The notes under the pieces: model-generated
Database searches by the model: none
The model's input: the letters and a program-made list of their open reading frames with translations, nothing else
Told to the model about the DNA's origin: nothing
In this document: positions 41,470 to 52,887 of the stretch, piece after piece
How the letters are laid out: each line of letters starts with the position of its first letter
Position numbering within the stretch: position 1 is the stretch's first letter
From: Chara braunii
Taxonomy: Eukaryota; Streptophyta; Charophyceae; Charales; Characeae
Length of the DNA: 64,000 nucleotides
Direction of reading: 5' to 3'
Assembly (NCBI GenBank): GCA_003427395.1
Contig: BFEA01000634.1
Coordinates: forward strand, 38,149-102,148
Position numbers and translations under genes: made by a program

Positions 41470-41935
41470 CAGGCCAGTCCGGAACCGAATGTTTCCACGG
41501 AGCCACCCTAGGCAATGTCTTACCTAAGTCAACTCTGGAACAATCTGGGCGCCTATTGGGATGATGTTACAATTGGTATGAGTGCCACTCTGGGCCAGTC
41601 CGGAACCGAATGTTTCCACGGAGCCACCATAGGCAGTGTCCCTAAGCCTGTGTGCCCTTCTCCAGGCTAGCCCGGAACTGAAATGTTTCCTCGGAGCCAC
41701 CCTAAGCACCGTCTCACCTATGCCAACTCTAGACCGGCCAGAGTACCTATCGGGATTATTCCATTGTTGGATTATATGGTGCAGGCTAGTCTGGAACTGA
41801 ATGTTTCCACAGAGCCACCATAGGCAGTGTCAGTACCTAAGCCAACTCTACACTAGCTTGTGTGTCACTCCAAACCAGTCCAGAACCGAACGTTTCCTCG
41901 GAGCCACCCCAAGTAGTGTCCTGCCTAAGCGAACT
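41470..41935. repeat. Five degenerate copies of a 50-bp segment
   Basis: GGCCAGTCCGGAACCGAATG followed by TTTCCACGGAGCCACC and AGGCAGTGTC recurs at about 41473, 41594, 41664, 41783 and 41873 with variable spacers. A looser relative may lie near 41170. No gene. Confidence 0.75.
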
Positions 41936-43150
41936 CTAGACCATCCTGTGTACCTATCAGGTATAGACATGAATGAGCATAGTATGGAGGGGCCAGGGTT
42001 ATCGGTCCATAACTGTTACATGCCCAGTTGGGCAATGTATGTTCAGCCAAGGATTCGCAATGTGATGAAAATGATTGAATGGACAATGAAGTGGAATCTC
42101 AACAAGCAGTGTGCATCCTGATACATACAAAATGGCTCTTTATAGCGCAGTGGAAAATTGGGATATAAGTCCTGACCTGACCAAGATTGACATCTCTCAG
42201 GTAGCACAAGACAGCGTAGCGGAATGCTAGAATACCAATGACTAGCCTTATTGATGTCGCAATGCAGACCAAAGATACATCATCCTCATCACAAGGTGTG
42301 AAGGGGGCCTGGCGCTACACACAAGAAGAATGCGCCAGGTCCAGACCATACACAAACGAAGAGGAGGGGACCAGACGAAGAAAAGAGGGGGGAGATGGGA
42401 ATGTCGTCAATGCCAAGTCTTCGGCACAAGTCCCAGATAATCCCTCGTCAAATGTCTGAAGCCCAATGTCGAGTCTGAACCCAAATGTCACCAATCCTTC
42501 TCTCTCTCGTAGTCTGCTGATGCAATGAAGTCAGGTAGCGAGAGGGTGAGGGGAAGATGGTGGACTGAGAAGAGGAAGAAGAAGAACTCTCTCTCTCTCT
42601 CACGTGCCAGGTACTAACTTGTGAAGATGGCGCTGTGCTGCAGGTACCTCGAAGACAAGCTGGAGCTATGGCGCTGCAGGTAAGTCTCCCTGTCCTCCGC
42701 CCAATCTCTATCCCTCTCCAGTGTTACTCTAGCTCCTAATAGCGCCAGCGCTGAAGACTACTACTAACGCTACTACTACTACTGCAGCGCTCCTCCAGAG
42801 TGTTGTTGCCGAATCCTGAAGACTACCTCCTGCCTCCTGAACTGCACGTGAAGTGCCTGGGAAGTCCCTATGAACTACCTGCCGCCTGCAGGGCGGGCTT
42901 GTCTTATACAGTACTGGCCCGTCCAGGAGGCTGCTCTTGCCAATGCCAAAATGTGGCAGACCCTGGCGTTGAAGTTCAAACAAAGGTTGTCTTGAAAACA
43001 TGCATCCCTCTGGCGAGGAGGACTAGCTGGCGGGATTGGATTAGGGCACAGTTGCAGTTGAGATGGTGGCGTCGCAGTTGTAAGTCTGTGCCGGAAGGTG
43101 GTAAGGGGATGGGAGGTTAGGGTGCTGCGCCTGTTTTGCGATGGAGTGAA
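41936..43150. other. Unassigned sequence with one weak candidate spliced ORF
   Basis: No convincing gene. A CAG/GTAAGT donor-like site at about 42676 and an acceptor-like CTACTACTACTGCAG near 42786 could join a short ORF from the ATG at about 42625, but the product would be under 45 residues. A CT run lies at 42589-42601. Confidence 0.3.
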
Positions 43151-43154
43151 CTAC

Positions 43155-43310
43155 TTTTTCCTCCTCCTTCGAACTATGTGGTGGAGGAGGTCGGCCTGTC
43201 GCCGGAAGAGGAAGAATTGAAGTTTGTTTTTCATCGCTACGGGATTTTGGTGAAGTCGTTGGTCTATTATTCTTCTTTTCGAACTATGTGGTGGAGGAGG
43301 TCGGCTCGTC
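43155..43310. repeat. Direct repeat of about 30 bp, two copies
   Basis: TTCGAACTATGTGGTGGAGG followed by AGGTCGGC occurs at about 43168 and 43278, 110 bp apart. Confidence 0.7.
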
Positions 43311-43637
43311 GGGAGATGACGAAGAGTAGGAGGTAAGGAAATAGGAGGAGGGCTGTTTGTATTTATTTTGAAAAGAAAAGAAAAAAATCTCAAAAATAGA
43401 TCTCAGGGTTGACCATACGCGGATGGTTGACTGATGGTCTTAAGAATGTTTTTGGACCTTGGGTCCTAGCAACTCTTCTTAGGTGGCTTCGATGCTGTTA
43501 TACTCAGTCACCTATGGCTGTTCGATGCCAGAACGACGTTGGCCGGTGTTGGGGTGTTGCCCTGTGACCTGCTGACGCAGGAGCGTGAGGCCTGGTAGAA
43601 AGATCTGGGGATGCTTTGGGGTGGGCATTCCACGGTG

Positions 43638-43745
43638 TGAGGAAACCCGGGGAGGGGCACGTACTGTCCACTGAAGATAAGGGTTACGACGCCTCTCACT
43701 CGCCGCGCCCGCTTCCGAGGTCCTCGGCGACCAGTAGGGATCGAG
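43638..43745 (-). repeat. LTR-end fragment of the main element family
   Basis: Starts TGAGGAAACC like the palindrome ends and follows 653-760 for about 105 bp (GCGCCCGCTTCCGAGGTCCT shared), then diverges. It is preceded by CGGTG, the same five bases that precede the left palindrome end. Probably a truncated or solo LTR remnant. Confidence 0.65.
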
Positions 43746-43814
43746 TTTGTGGTTGGCTGTCACGCACCCTGTTTTTTTTTTTTTGTAAATTAGCAACTTC
43801 CCGCAACAGTGAGT

Positions 43815-44070
43815 TTTAATAGTCAACTAGTGAACAGACTAGGCCACACAGCGATGAGTCAAGTTCATACAGCACCGAGCTTTAACGTAAATGACAACTA
43901 GTGAACCCGACATATTATACATCAATGAGTCAAGTTCACTTTAACTTAAGCAGTCAACTAGAGATCCCGCCAGATTACATAACAATGAGCCGAGTTCACA
44001 CACCAATGGTTTTCAACAGTCAACTGGTAAATTAGCAAGTTCTCACCACAGCGAGTTTCAACAGTCAACC
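43815..44070. repeat. About 70-bp tandem repeat, four degenerate units
   Basis: Units share AGTCAACTAGTGAA, then an AT-rich segment, then CAATGAGTCAAGTTCAC, at about 43819, 43890, 43960 and 44022. Confidence 0.7.
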
Positions 44071-44089
44071 TCAGATGAGGCACTCCATT

Positions 44090-44091
<2 letters not shown>

Positions 44092-44161
<70 letters not shown>
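44092..44161. repeat. (TC)n microsatellite, about 35 units
   Basis: Uninterrupted TC dinucleotides apart from the first few bases. Frames through it are low-complexity. Confidence 0.95.
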
Positions 44162-44166
<5 letters not shown>

Positions 44167-45036
44167 CACTCTTTCTTCGAACCGCCCCTTTACTCTCTCG
44201 GTTTGTTTCCCGCTCTCATGCTTTGTGAGCACAACAGCCCTCCCTCTCTCATTCTTGGTGAGCACATTCTCTCCTTTTCGCTCCTCGAGGGGAAAAAGGG
44301 TTGTCCGTTTACCATTGACCAAACTGGGCGTTCTTAAGCAAGAGTAGATCCCCCCCCTTAGTCAACGAAGTTTTCTGACTGTTCGCTTGCAGGCTCGATT
44401 GACCTTCCCATTCGCTTTCGTGGTGGCTTACTCGTTTGCGAGAACAGCGGTCCAGATCATCACTATTAACGAAAAATAGAAGTTCCGATAAAGCTGTTTG
44501 CATAGTTGAGAAAATAGTTGATCCGATCACTAGCAATGTCGACCTTTCAATCGCTCGAGAGCCTCGCTGATCTGTTCATCAGAGGTAATGACTGTTTGGA
44601 ATGGTAAGATGGCCACCCAACCAGGCTGTTTTCAGGAAAATAAACAAATGAACCGACTCTCAACAGCCGTTCCCCTCTCCCTGCTCTATTCTTTTCTCGG
44701 AGTTCTACCTCTCTTTCTCACCGCGAGCACGAGCCCGTTTCTTCGCTCTTACCTAGCAGTTGCATCGCTGTGAGAATACAGCCAAAACTAAAATTAAAAG
44801 GAGAAACAGTAATCGTCACGCGTGTCAACCCACTCTCTTTCACCGTGTAAAGTTGTGTACTTGAACTGGCTATAGCGATCCTGACTCCCGTTTGACCAAG
44901 TACTTACCTCTTGCTTCCCTCCTTGTCCGATCAGTACCATGAAGGTGGTTGTTCTGCCAACGTCGACTGCGATAGATCCCGTCTGCAAAAAATGTTACGC
45001 ACGATAAATGAGAAATGTATGTTCTCGTCAACGGCA
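44162..45036. other. Unassigned sequence, no supported gene
   Basis: CT-rich first 150 bp, then mixed sequence. No motif, repeat family or plausible coding frame recognised. Confidence 0.4.
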
Positions 45037-45345
45037 ATGATGGCTCGCTCAACCAAAATGACTGACCTTGCCAACTGTGGCAATGCCCGCTAACCTGTTC
45101 AGTAAACCGACTGCTCCCTTCGACAGTGATGATTGCTCGCTCAGCCAAAGCGAAGAACTGTAGAGATGCTCCGTAGTCCAATCTAGCGAGAAAGACTGTT
45201 CCCGTTCGCAGGAGTGATCGCCTGCTCAGCCAGACCGAAGAGTTGTAGAGTCGCTCGATAGCCCAATTCGGCGAGAAAAATTGTTCCCGCCTGCAACCTG
45301 CAGGGGTGATCGCCCGCTTAGCCAGAGCGAAGAACTGTAGAGACG
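45037..45345. repeat. About 90-bp tandem repeat, three to four units
   Basis: Units contain GCTCAGCCAAAGCGAAGAAC, TGTAGAG and GGCGAGAAAAATTGTTCCCG, at about 45037 (partial), 45127, 45213 and 45307. Confidence 0.7.
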
Positions 45346-46242
45346 CTCGAAGTGCTTAATTCCCCGCTCTCCCAACTCCGTACTGTTGCTTCGCCTGAGC
45401 AGGGGGCACGCCCCCGATCAATCACGCGCTCGCTCACTACGAGCGTCAGGCACAATTGTCCAACTGAGTGCCTTTTTGCGCGGCGTGCTCCAGAACACCT
45501 TCAAAAAGTCTTAGTGTAGTTGATCCCTCTGATATCTCCGCTCTAGGACAAACCAATCAATGTAAACCCCTGGGCAGGTCCCTCCCCTTGATTAGTAGCA
45601 CGCCCACACGATTCTTCTCACGTCTGCTAGCGGCGTACTCCACGCATGCTACCTTGTGCCCTGCCCCCCGTTGACCTGAGTCGCGAGGAGTCATGATGGG
45701 GCAAGGTACACCTGGCGCGCGCCCTCCTCCGCTGAGTCCGATCCCCTTCTGTGCGCTCTCCAAGCACTGTACTCTCTCGTCATCCGCCCTTCGAACGGCT
45801 TGTCGCAGTCCGACTCCAGGTCAACTGCGCTCTCGCTGGGCACGCCTGACACACTGTCCCTCTTCTCCTTCGTTCGAATTGCTTTGGCGCGACTTCCATC
45901 CACGTGCACTGCGAACGCCTGGGACCTCCTCAGCACGAACGGTGCCCGAGTCTTCAGACCTTGAGGAGGTAGCGAACATGTTTGGGGCGGTAGGCCCAAC
46001 GCTCAGATTAAACCCCTAAGAGTGTAGCGGTATCAAGGCCCTCAAGCCCAGGGTTCATGCCGCAGTAGGTACCCAGTAAACCTGTTCCGGATCATCTGAA
46101 GGGCCCGATTATTGTTGAAGGTCGGTCCTCGTAGCTCGGAGTCGGGTTCCCAGGCGCGCCAAACATATCAAACCTAATGCCTTGTTGTTGAATTACAACC
46201 CAGATTCAGCGCTGAGCCCATACGGGAGGGATGAGAATAGGT
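45346..46242. other. Unassigned sequence, no supported gene
   Basis: GC-moderate sequence with chance frames on both strands. The segment near 45700 (CAAGGTACACCTGGCGCGCG) resembles GTACACCAGGCACGCCCC near 51165, but no repeat boundary could be set. Confidence 0.35.
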
Positions 46243-46259
46243 CTAACCCCAATGCGCCA

Positions 46260-46800
46260 AGAAAGATCTAACCCGACATAACAGTTTTGAACAATGCCTG
46301 CCTGTACCGTTGCCACGTCGGAGCCGAACCAGGAATAACCAATCGCAACTGCAGCAGCCCTTTACCATACCAGCACCGAATCTGAAGAATCCATTCGGAA
46401 CCGCACCAATCTGTGCCGCACCAATACCAGACCAACACCGACCCTGAAACCTTTGTCCCGAGCTGCAGAAGCTCGAATTATACCGTACCAAATTAGAATC
46501 AAACCGAACATGCGACGACGTCTCTAACTACAGTGGAATGTACCATACCGACGCCGCGCCATTACTGAACCTGGAACATGCCGAATATCGTACAATGCCG
46601 CAGTCCCGTGGTAGCACCGAACCTGCTCCGAACCTGAAGGTAAGTACCAGCCATCAATCCCATGCGCATACCAGATCAATTCCGAACCTGCGAACAATGC
46701 GGCGGGGTGTACCACTCCGATGCCAAACCAATACCGAACCTGAAGCATGCCGTTGCCGAACCAATACCGAACTTGATGTTTGCCGAATACCACAGAATGC
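46260..46800 (-). repeat. GGTTCGG-rich repeat block beside the third pol copy
   Basis: Plus-strand ACCGAACCTGAA and CCAATACCGAACC motifs recur as in 3440-3890; family-specific 3' repeat. Confidence 0.65.
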
Positions 46801-46849
46801 CGCAACCCAACAATAGTCCCGAAAACTCCCTGAACCCTGTGCCCTTAGG

Positions 46850-49845
46850 ATCTGATAGTGTCGGTGCAGGAGTAGGAGTCTCTCATGGCCTAAACAGCTT
46901 CAGTCTAGCTCCCGCCACAGGATCCTTCCACCTAGACCCATCTAGTTCAACAATCATATAGGCTCCCCAAGTTAACGCGCCGACCACACGATAGGGCCCC
47001 ATCCATCTGCTAGCTAGTTTCCCTGACCATGTTCTCTCCAATGCAGCGTCGTAGAGAAGCACAATGTCCCCGACTCTAATCTTCTCCATTCTGATTCTGA
47101 CATCTTTATCTCATCTCACCTTGCCTTTCTCTCTTTCTACCGCTAGTCGATTGGCTGCGGTCATAAGATTATCCTCTAATCTGTAGGCTATCTATCTAGT
47201 CCTGGTTGCCAGAAGCTCCTCTCGTGACATACTATCCGCCCAGTCAACTGTAGTCCAACTATCTACATGGAATTCTATAGGTAGAGGGCAGTGCCTCCCA
47301 AACCATAGAGTGTAAGGAGGGTAGCCCGTGCTAGCTCGGATTGTAACATTATCTGCCCATATCGTATATCGAAAATATTTTGACTAGTCACTATCCTTAC
47401 CTCTACACCACTTGGATAGTGAAGCTATCAATGTCTGGTGACCTCGCTCCACAGGCTCGTTGGACTAAGGGTGATAGGTGGTAGTTATCGATACTCTAGC
47501 TCCTTCTTTCTCGAATACTTTCTGGACCTCATCCGCTAGTCATTCCGCTCCTCTATCCATTACGATTTTACTAACACATCCGTATCTTGACAGATATTCC
47601 AGAACAAAGTTCTTGACCTCTTTGGCCGTCTTCGTTCTGATGGGTTTACTGTCAACAAATCCAGTGAAGTTATCTCTGATGTTCACTACATAATTCATAT
47701 TCCCTACGCCCTTCGGCATCTTTACCAGATGAATATGTATTTTTTCACTTGGTCTAGTAGGATAAGAAGGATGAAGCGGTTCCTTGTATCTGATAAGGGA
47801 TCTCTTCTGACAGTCCTCACAGGTCACGCAGTACATTTCAACATCCTTGTACTGCCCTTCCCACCGGTATAATAGGGGAACCTTCTCATACGGCCCTTTA
47901 ACTCTTCTATGTCCGTCAACCGCACCGCCATGTAGCTCTGCTATTATGGACTGCTTTTCCTTCGGGTCACAAATCACTCGCAGAGGCATTCCTGATCTCG
48001 TAGGCCTGTGGAACAAATGCCCAGATCTAAGGTAATATTGTGTTGCATGCCTCTTAATCTCTGGAGCGGAACTTTCGTCTCCTGACGGATGCAGTCCTAT
48101 AGTCTGGTACTTTCCTTCATAGAGGTTAACCAGGAACCGATCCGTCCGTCTAGGCTCAGTCATAGTTAGGGCGGCGGCCACTATTGGCAACTCCGCCTCA
48201 ATCGGAATTCGCGAAAGTCCGTCAGCGACCGCGTTCTTCGTTCCCGAGATTCTCTCCACAGTATAATCATAGAGTCGAATCCTGATCAGCCATCGCACAA
48301 TCGTAGGATCCGTCAGACTAAAGTCCTTCTGTAAAACTGACGCTACAACTGTAGGGTGTACCCCAAGAACGAATCGTCTCTCGTATATGTAATGCCTAAA
48401 GACGTCTAAACACCGTAGAACAGCTAACACCTCCTTCTTAAACTGACTGTAGTTGCGCTCAGCAGTGTTGAGCGAACGACTCTCGAATCTCAGCGGTCTG
48501 TCCATACCGTCGACATCCTTTTGAGAAAGCAGCCCACCAACTGAACACGGCCCAACATCCGTAGACACTATGAATGGCCTGTTGGTCTTGTCCTCGAAAA
48601 ATGGCACGCCTAGGATTCACCCTCCTTCCTTAAGCTCTTCCTTGAGGGTTTGTCCTACAAACTCCTGGGGAGAATCCCAGTAAAACCGCTCCGTCTTCCT
48701 AAGGAGGGTTTGCAAAGGCTCTGCCTTCTCAGCATATCCACGTATGAAAATCCTCCAATAGCCTACAACTTCTAAGAATTGGCGAACTTCGGTAACGTTA
48801 TGCAATGGAGTCGACCAGTTCAGGAGTTTCTCTAACTTTCCCGGGTCCGCTCGGCGACCCCTCGAATCACATATGAATTCTAAAATCTTAATCGTCCAGA
48901 CTGCCCACCAGCTCTTAATCCCGCTGACCGTCAGGTTAGCCTCATCCAGTTGTTCCAGAATCGTCCGTCAGGTGTTGTTCTACAAATCTCATGACGCCAG
49001 GAGCAACTTTGTTATCCTTCAATACGGACGCATTTATCGGAAAATCATCCAGAAAGACTTCAACTTTACCAGGAATGACGTCTTTCATAACAGCCACCAT
49101 AGCTCTCTGGAAGACTGCAACCCCATTTGTCTACCCCATGAGCACGACCATCATCTCTACTAGCCCCAGTGGCGTGTGCATGACAATGAGATGCCTATCC
49201 CTAGGATCCAGGGGTATCTCATCATAGCCCGAAAATAGATCGCAGACAGAGTAAATAGATCTGTCCGCCGCTCCTTCCTCTAATAGATCAGCGTGTGGTA
49301 TGGAGCCCAGGTCTCGAATTGTAACTGCATTAACCTTCTAAAGGTCTTGAATCCATCTGATCTTCCCATTAGGTTTCCTTAAAAAAAAACACCTATTCAC
49401 GTACGCGCTATCAGACGGCTCAGCCGCTCAGCTACATGCGAGGCCATCTTTTCTTTGAGAAAGACGATTACTTCCTCCTTCTTTTTCTGAGCAAACTTCC
49501 AGCCTGCATCATTCCATGGGGTATGCGGGATCGTGTATATCCTGGTAGGTTTGGCATATCTAGGATCAATTATCCTCCTTTCCGCATCACTAAAAGTTAT
49601 GGCCTTGTCGCAGGTTTTCAGTACTTCTAGCACGCTCTCCTTCTCTTGTTCTGTCAAATTCTCATCTCCTATGTCCATCTCCGCTATCCTTTTCTCTGTC
49701 AGCCGTTGCGGCTCCTTCTTCCTTTCTTTAATCTTCCTAGCGATCTCTTCTTCAAATACCCCTCTAGTGGGGATCGCTCTCGAGCTACCGCAACCGGCTT
49801 AACTTTCTGAGCTACTGTTTTGTGCTTCTTTGGTCATCCCCCGTA
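46850..49845 (-). pseudogene. Broken pol of the third copy
   Basis: In sense order: linker with HTPWNDAGWKFAQKKKE (Trp intact, 49678-49397), a disrupted RT core, the RT connection segment (VRQFLEVVGYWRIFIRGYAE, 48805-48617), then a 355-codon frame (48607-47540) with RNase H (FESRSLNTAERNYSQFKKEV) and integrase (VTCEDCQKRSL, IHLVKMPKG, IVMDRGAE). In the first integrase motif His replaces Asp-adjacent residues (HIHLV against HIDLV), so the first catalytic Asp is lost. A TGA follows MDRGAE. The GPY module (MGPYRVVGALTWGAYMIVEL) is at 47089-46883. Confidence 0.85.
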
Positions 49846-49850
49846 GGATC

Positions 49851-50069
49851 GCTCTCGAGCAACCACCGCCGGCTTGGGTTGAGCAATAGTGCCAATGGCG
49901 CAGTTTCGTTTCAACAGGCTGTCTTGAGCATCCGCGCCTTGTCGGCGCAGTCACACAATTAATAAGATAAATAAAGAGATCGAGAGGAACATAAATAAAT
50001 AAGTAAATAAATAAACAATAAACAACAGATGGGACACTGGGTTTCACAATCCCTCTTTTCCTCAAGCGG
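49851..50069. other. Short AT-rich spacer
   Basis: Contains A/T-rich AATAAATA repeats at 49958-50020. No gene. Confidence 0.5.
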
Positions 50070-52240
50070 AACTCTCAATCACCTTTGCTTCAGGCACGCC
50101 CCACCCCAAGCAGCGCGATCACTCTGCCAGCACACTCCTTCTTTCTCACTTCTCCTCGGTCTGTGCTCTTTCTCTCTCTTATTCTCTCTCTCCACTTCTT
50201 TCTCTTTCTCCCCCCTCGCTTGGATATCTGGCTGGTTTCTGGTCAGACCGTTCCGTCATATGATCAGGTATGTGGCTGTTCAATGTGCCTACCTATTAAT
50301 CAATGCCCCCTTCTTGAGTAATCGCATGTATTTCCGGGATCCAACCTCTTTTCCACGGCCCTGTGCTCAGTGAGCTAGTAACTGATCTGTGGGCTTAATG
50401 AACAGTGAGTGAGCAACTGTTCAGCAGCTCTATTCTCGAGTTATCCCCTGTCCTTCAACGAGCCTAAGGCTAATTAGTGGCTCAATACTCAGTCAGCCAG
50501 CGCCTAATCAGCGACTCAGATTTGGTGTTCATCGGCGTTCCACCTTTGTTGGACAGGAGTTACAGTCAGCTTTGACATTTACCACAGATTGATGTCAACG
50601 TACCTGATCACGGTCGCTTAGTGGTGAGATCCCTCACTAAAGAGCCGAATCTCATTGCATCTCAAGACAAGAGACCTGATTTTGCCGAACTGGTAAAAGT
50701 GGCTGTTGCTTTCTCTCGCAAGGCTGCTGGTTCCATTAGCGGGTTGGCAGATCCCGCCTGCAGGTGAAAGTGGTTATTGCCACTCTCATCAATGGTCTCT
50801 ACTGATTGAGCCTTGTCTCTGTACCAGCGGTTGTCTACAGCGCCGGTGGAGGGCTCTTTTCATCAGTAGCAGTGACTGTTCACCTACCAGTATCAATGAT
50901 GATATCCGTCTTAGGCAGTAGTGGCTGCTCTCTCCGTCAGCGACAGCGACTTCTCCGGGAGCCGTGGCAATGAAGATCTCCGATACACTCGGTAATGGCC
51001 GTTCCCGCAGCCAACAGCAACGGCTCTTGATCAGCCGTGACGATGATAATCTCTCGTTTCTTACGGTAATGACCCTCTTTCCAGCCAGACGCAGCGGCTC
51101 TTAATCAGCCATCCCTCTCACCTGGCCGAATCCGGAATGAGGCGTTGGAGTGGGCGCGGTACACCAGGCACGCCCCACCCCAAGCAGCGCGATCACTCTG
51201 CCAGCACACTCCTTTCTCAGTTCTCCTTGGTCCATGCTCTTTCTCTCTCTTACTCTCTCTCTCTCTCTCTTTCTCTTTCTCCCCCCTCGCTTGGATATCT
51301 GGCTGGTTTCTGGTCAGATCGCTCCGTCATATGATCAGGTATGTGGCTGTTCAGTGTGCCTGCCTATTAATCAATGTCCCCTTCTTGAGTAATCCCATGT
51401 ATTTCCGGGATCCAACCTCTTTTCCACGGCCCAGTGCTCAGCGAGCTAGCATCTGATCTGTGGGCTTAATGTACAGTTAGCGAGCAACTGATCAGCGGCT
51501 CTATTCTCGAGTTATCCCCTGTCCTTCAATGAGCCTAAGACTAATTAGCGGCTCAATACTCAGTGAGCCAACGTCTAATCAGAGACTCAGATTTGGTGTT
51601 CATCGGCGTTCCACCTCTGTTGGACAGGAGTTACAGTCAGCTTTGACATTTACCGCAGATTGATTTCAACGTACCTGATCACGGTCGCTTAGTGGTGAGA
51701 TCCCTCACTAAAGAGCCGAATCTCAGCGCATCTCAAGACAAGAGACCTGATTTTGCCGAACTGGTGAAAGTGGTTGTTGCTTTCTCTCGCAAGGCTGCTG
51801 GTTCCATTGGCGGGTTGGCAGATCCCGCCTGCAGGTGAAAGTCGTTGTTGCCACTTTCATCAATGGTCTCTACTGATTGCGGCTTCTCTCTGTACCAGCG
51901 GTCGTCTACAGCGCCGGTGGAGGGCTCTTTTCATCAGTAGCAGTGGCTGTTCACCTACCAGTATCAATGATGATCTCCATCTTAGGCAGTAATGGCTGCT
52001 CTCTCTGCCGGCGACAGCGACTTCTTCGGGAGCCGTGGCAATGAAGATCTCCGATTCACTCGGTAATGGCCGTTCCCACAGCCAACAGCAGCGACTCTTG
52101 ATCAGCCGTGACGATGATAATCTCTTGTTTCTTACGGTAATGACCCTCTTTCCCAGCCAGACGCAGTGGCTCTTAATCAGCCATCCCTCTCACCTGGCCG
52201 AATCCTGAATGGGGCGTTGGAGTGGGCGTGGTACACCAGG
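50070..52240. repeat. 1.07-kb tandem duplication, two units and the start of a third
   Basis: The unit beginning GTACACCAGGCACGCCCC...AGCAGCGCGATCACTCTGCC runs from about 50090 and repeats from 51136 (offset about 1070-1080 bp). A third start at about 52206 diverges after GGCACGCCCC. Unit landmarks include a CT-rich tract, GTCATATGATCAGGTATGTG and TGGCGGGTTGGCAGATCCCG. The units differ by scattered substitutions. They lie immediately upstream of the second element and could be its 5' LTR-derived sequence, but no matching 3' copy was found after pol. Confidence 0.8.
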
Positions 52241-52367
52241 CACGCCCCTCACTCCTACCCCGATCCAATTCTCTCTCATCTGCATACAAACGTTTGTGTT
52301 TCTCCCTCCCGTTTCAAGCAGCGCCCACCTGGTGGGGCAATCTCAACTAGAGAAACGAGCGCAGCGT

Positions 52368-52554
52368 GGATGAGCTTGAGTTTTTGCAGCCTTTCTTAGA
52401 TCGCATGAGAGACTCTGCCTTGAGAAATATCACTGACCAGACTGAGATAAGCTATCTATTGAAAGTGGTGAAAGTGGGAACTATTAAGAGAGTATCATAT
52501 CACACTTTTTAGAAACGGTTCTCTCTTGCAAGAAGGATCAACACTGGGCTGTAA
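52368..52554 (+). pseudogene. First small leader ORF of the second element (one TAG)
   Basis: Frame DELEFLQPFLDRMRDSALRN, ITDQTEISYLLKVVKVGTIK, RVSYHTF, TAG, KRFSLARRINTGL, TAA. No clear start. Its C-terminus SLARRI matches SLARRV of the next ORF, so the two look like tandem paralogues. The next ATG follows the stop by 3 nt (TAA ACG ATG). Confidence 0.4.
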
Positions 52555-52557
52555 ACG

Positions 52558-52824
52558 ATGCAATTTGATTATGAGTTTATAGACCTGACTCGATATTTTG
52601 TGATTCGGGGTACTGTAAAAGGGTATGACAGAAGACTAAGTAGAGCTGATGAGAGAGAGTTGGTTAAACATTACATTGGAACGCTGAGAAGGATTGCACT
52701 GCCCTTGATTACTACCCAGTCAATTATTGTTTATACCCTATATGTACAGAACTCTCAGGGGGTAGAGCAGAGAAGAGAAGAAAGGAACGAGTCTGTATCT
52801 CTTGCAAGAAGAGTGAGAGATTGA
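52558..52824 (+). CDS. Second small leader ORF of the second element (88 codons), array-domain homologue
   Basis: Open ATG-to-stop frame 63 bp upstream of gag. From LSRADERELVKHYIGTLRR through IALPLITTQSIIVYTLYV it aligns without gaps to LSDSEFKELAEDVIQEQRPG and ALRELTTQSWVVYELIV of LF in the main element. About 17 of 37 positions are identical, including TTQS-x2-VY-x-L-x-V. Predicted strand-helix-strand fold, then a charged tail (RREERN...SLARRVRD). The start is set by an in-frame TAA just upstream. Presence in two diverged elements at the same position suggests a conserved accessory role; function unknown. Confidence 0.65.
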   Translation: MQFDYEFIDLTRYFVIRGTVKGYDRRLSRADERELVKHYIGTLRRIALPLITTQSIIVYTLYVQNSQGVEQRREERNESVSLARRVRD

Positions 52825-52887
52825 AGAACAGAGAAGAAAAAAAGGATAAGAGTGACAAAAAGAGAAAAGAATATTTGAGAAAGATCT

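Larger units (their letters stand above)
46243..49850 (-). mobile_element. Truncated third copy of the main element (pol plus 3' GGTTCGG block)
   Basis: Minus-strand pol of the same family, from the protease/RT linker (about 49845) to the GPY module (46883). It passes directly into the GGTTCGG repeat block (46260-46800), skipping the basic tail and about 1.3 kb present in the palindrome copies. No gag, leader or LTR is present. A 29-base segment containing GATCGCTCTCGAGC is duplicated 77 bp apart at its 5' end (49771 and 49848). Confidence 0.85.

Noticed and set aside
42625-42860. Possible two-exon small gene with CAG/GTAAGT donor and polypyrimidine-poor CAG acceptor
   Set aside because: The product would be under 45 residues, Cys-rich, with no homologue I recognise; a chance match is more likely.
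49958-50020. AATAAATA-rich stretch as an origin or polyadenylation cluster
   Set aside because: Simple AT-rich repeat without an associated gene end.
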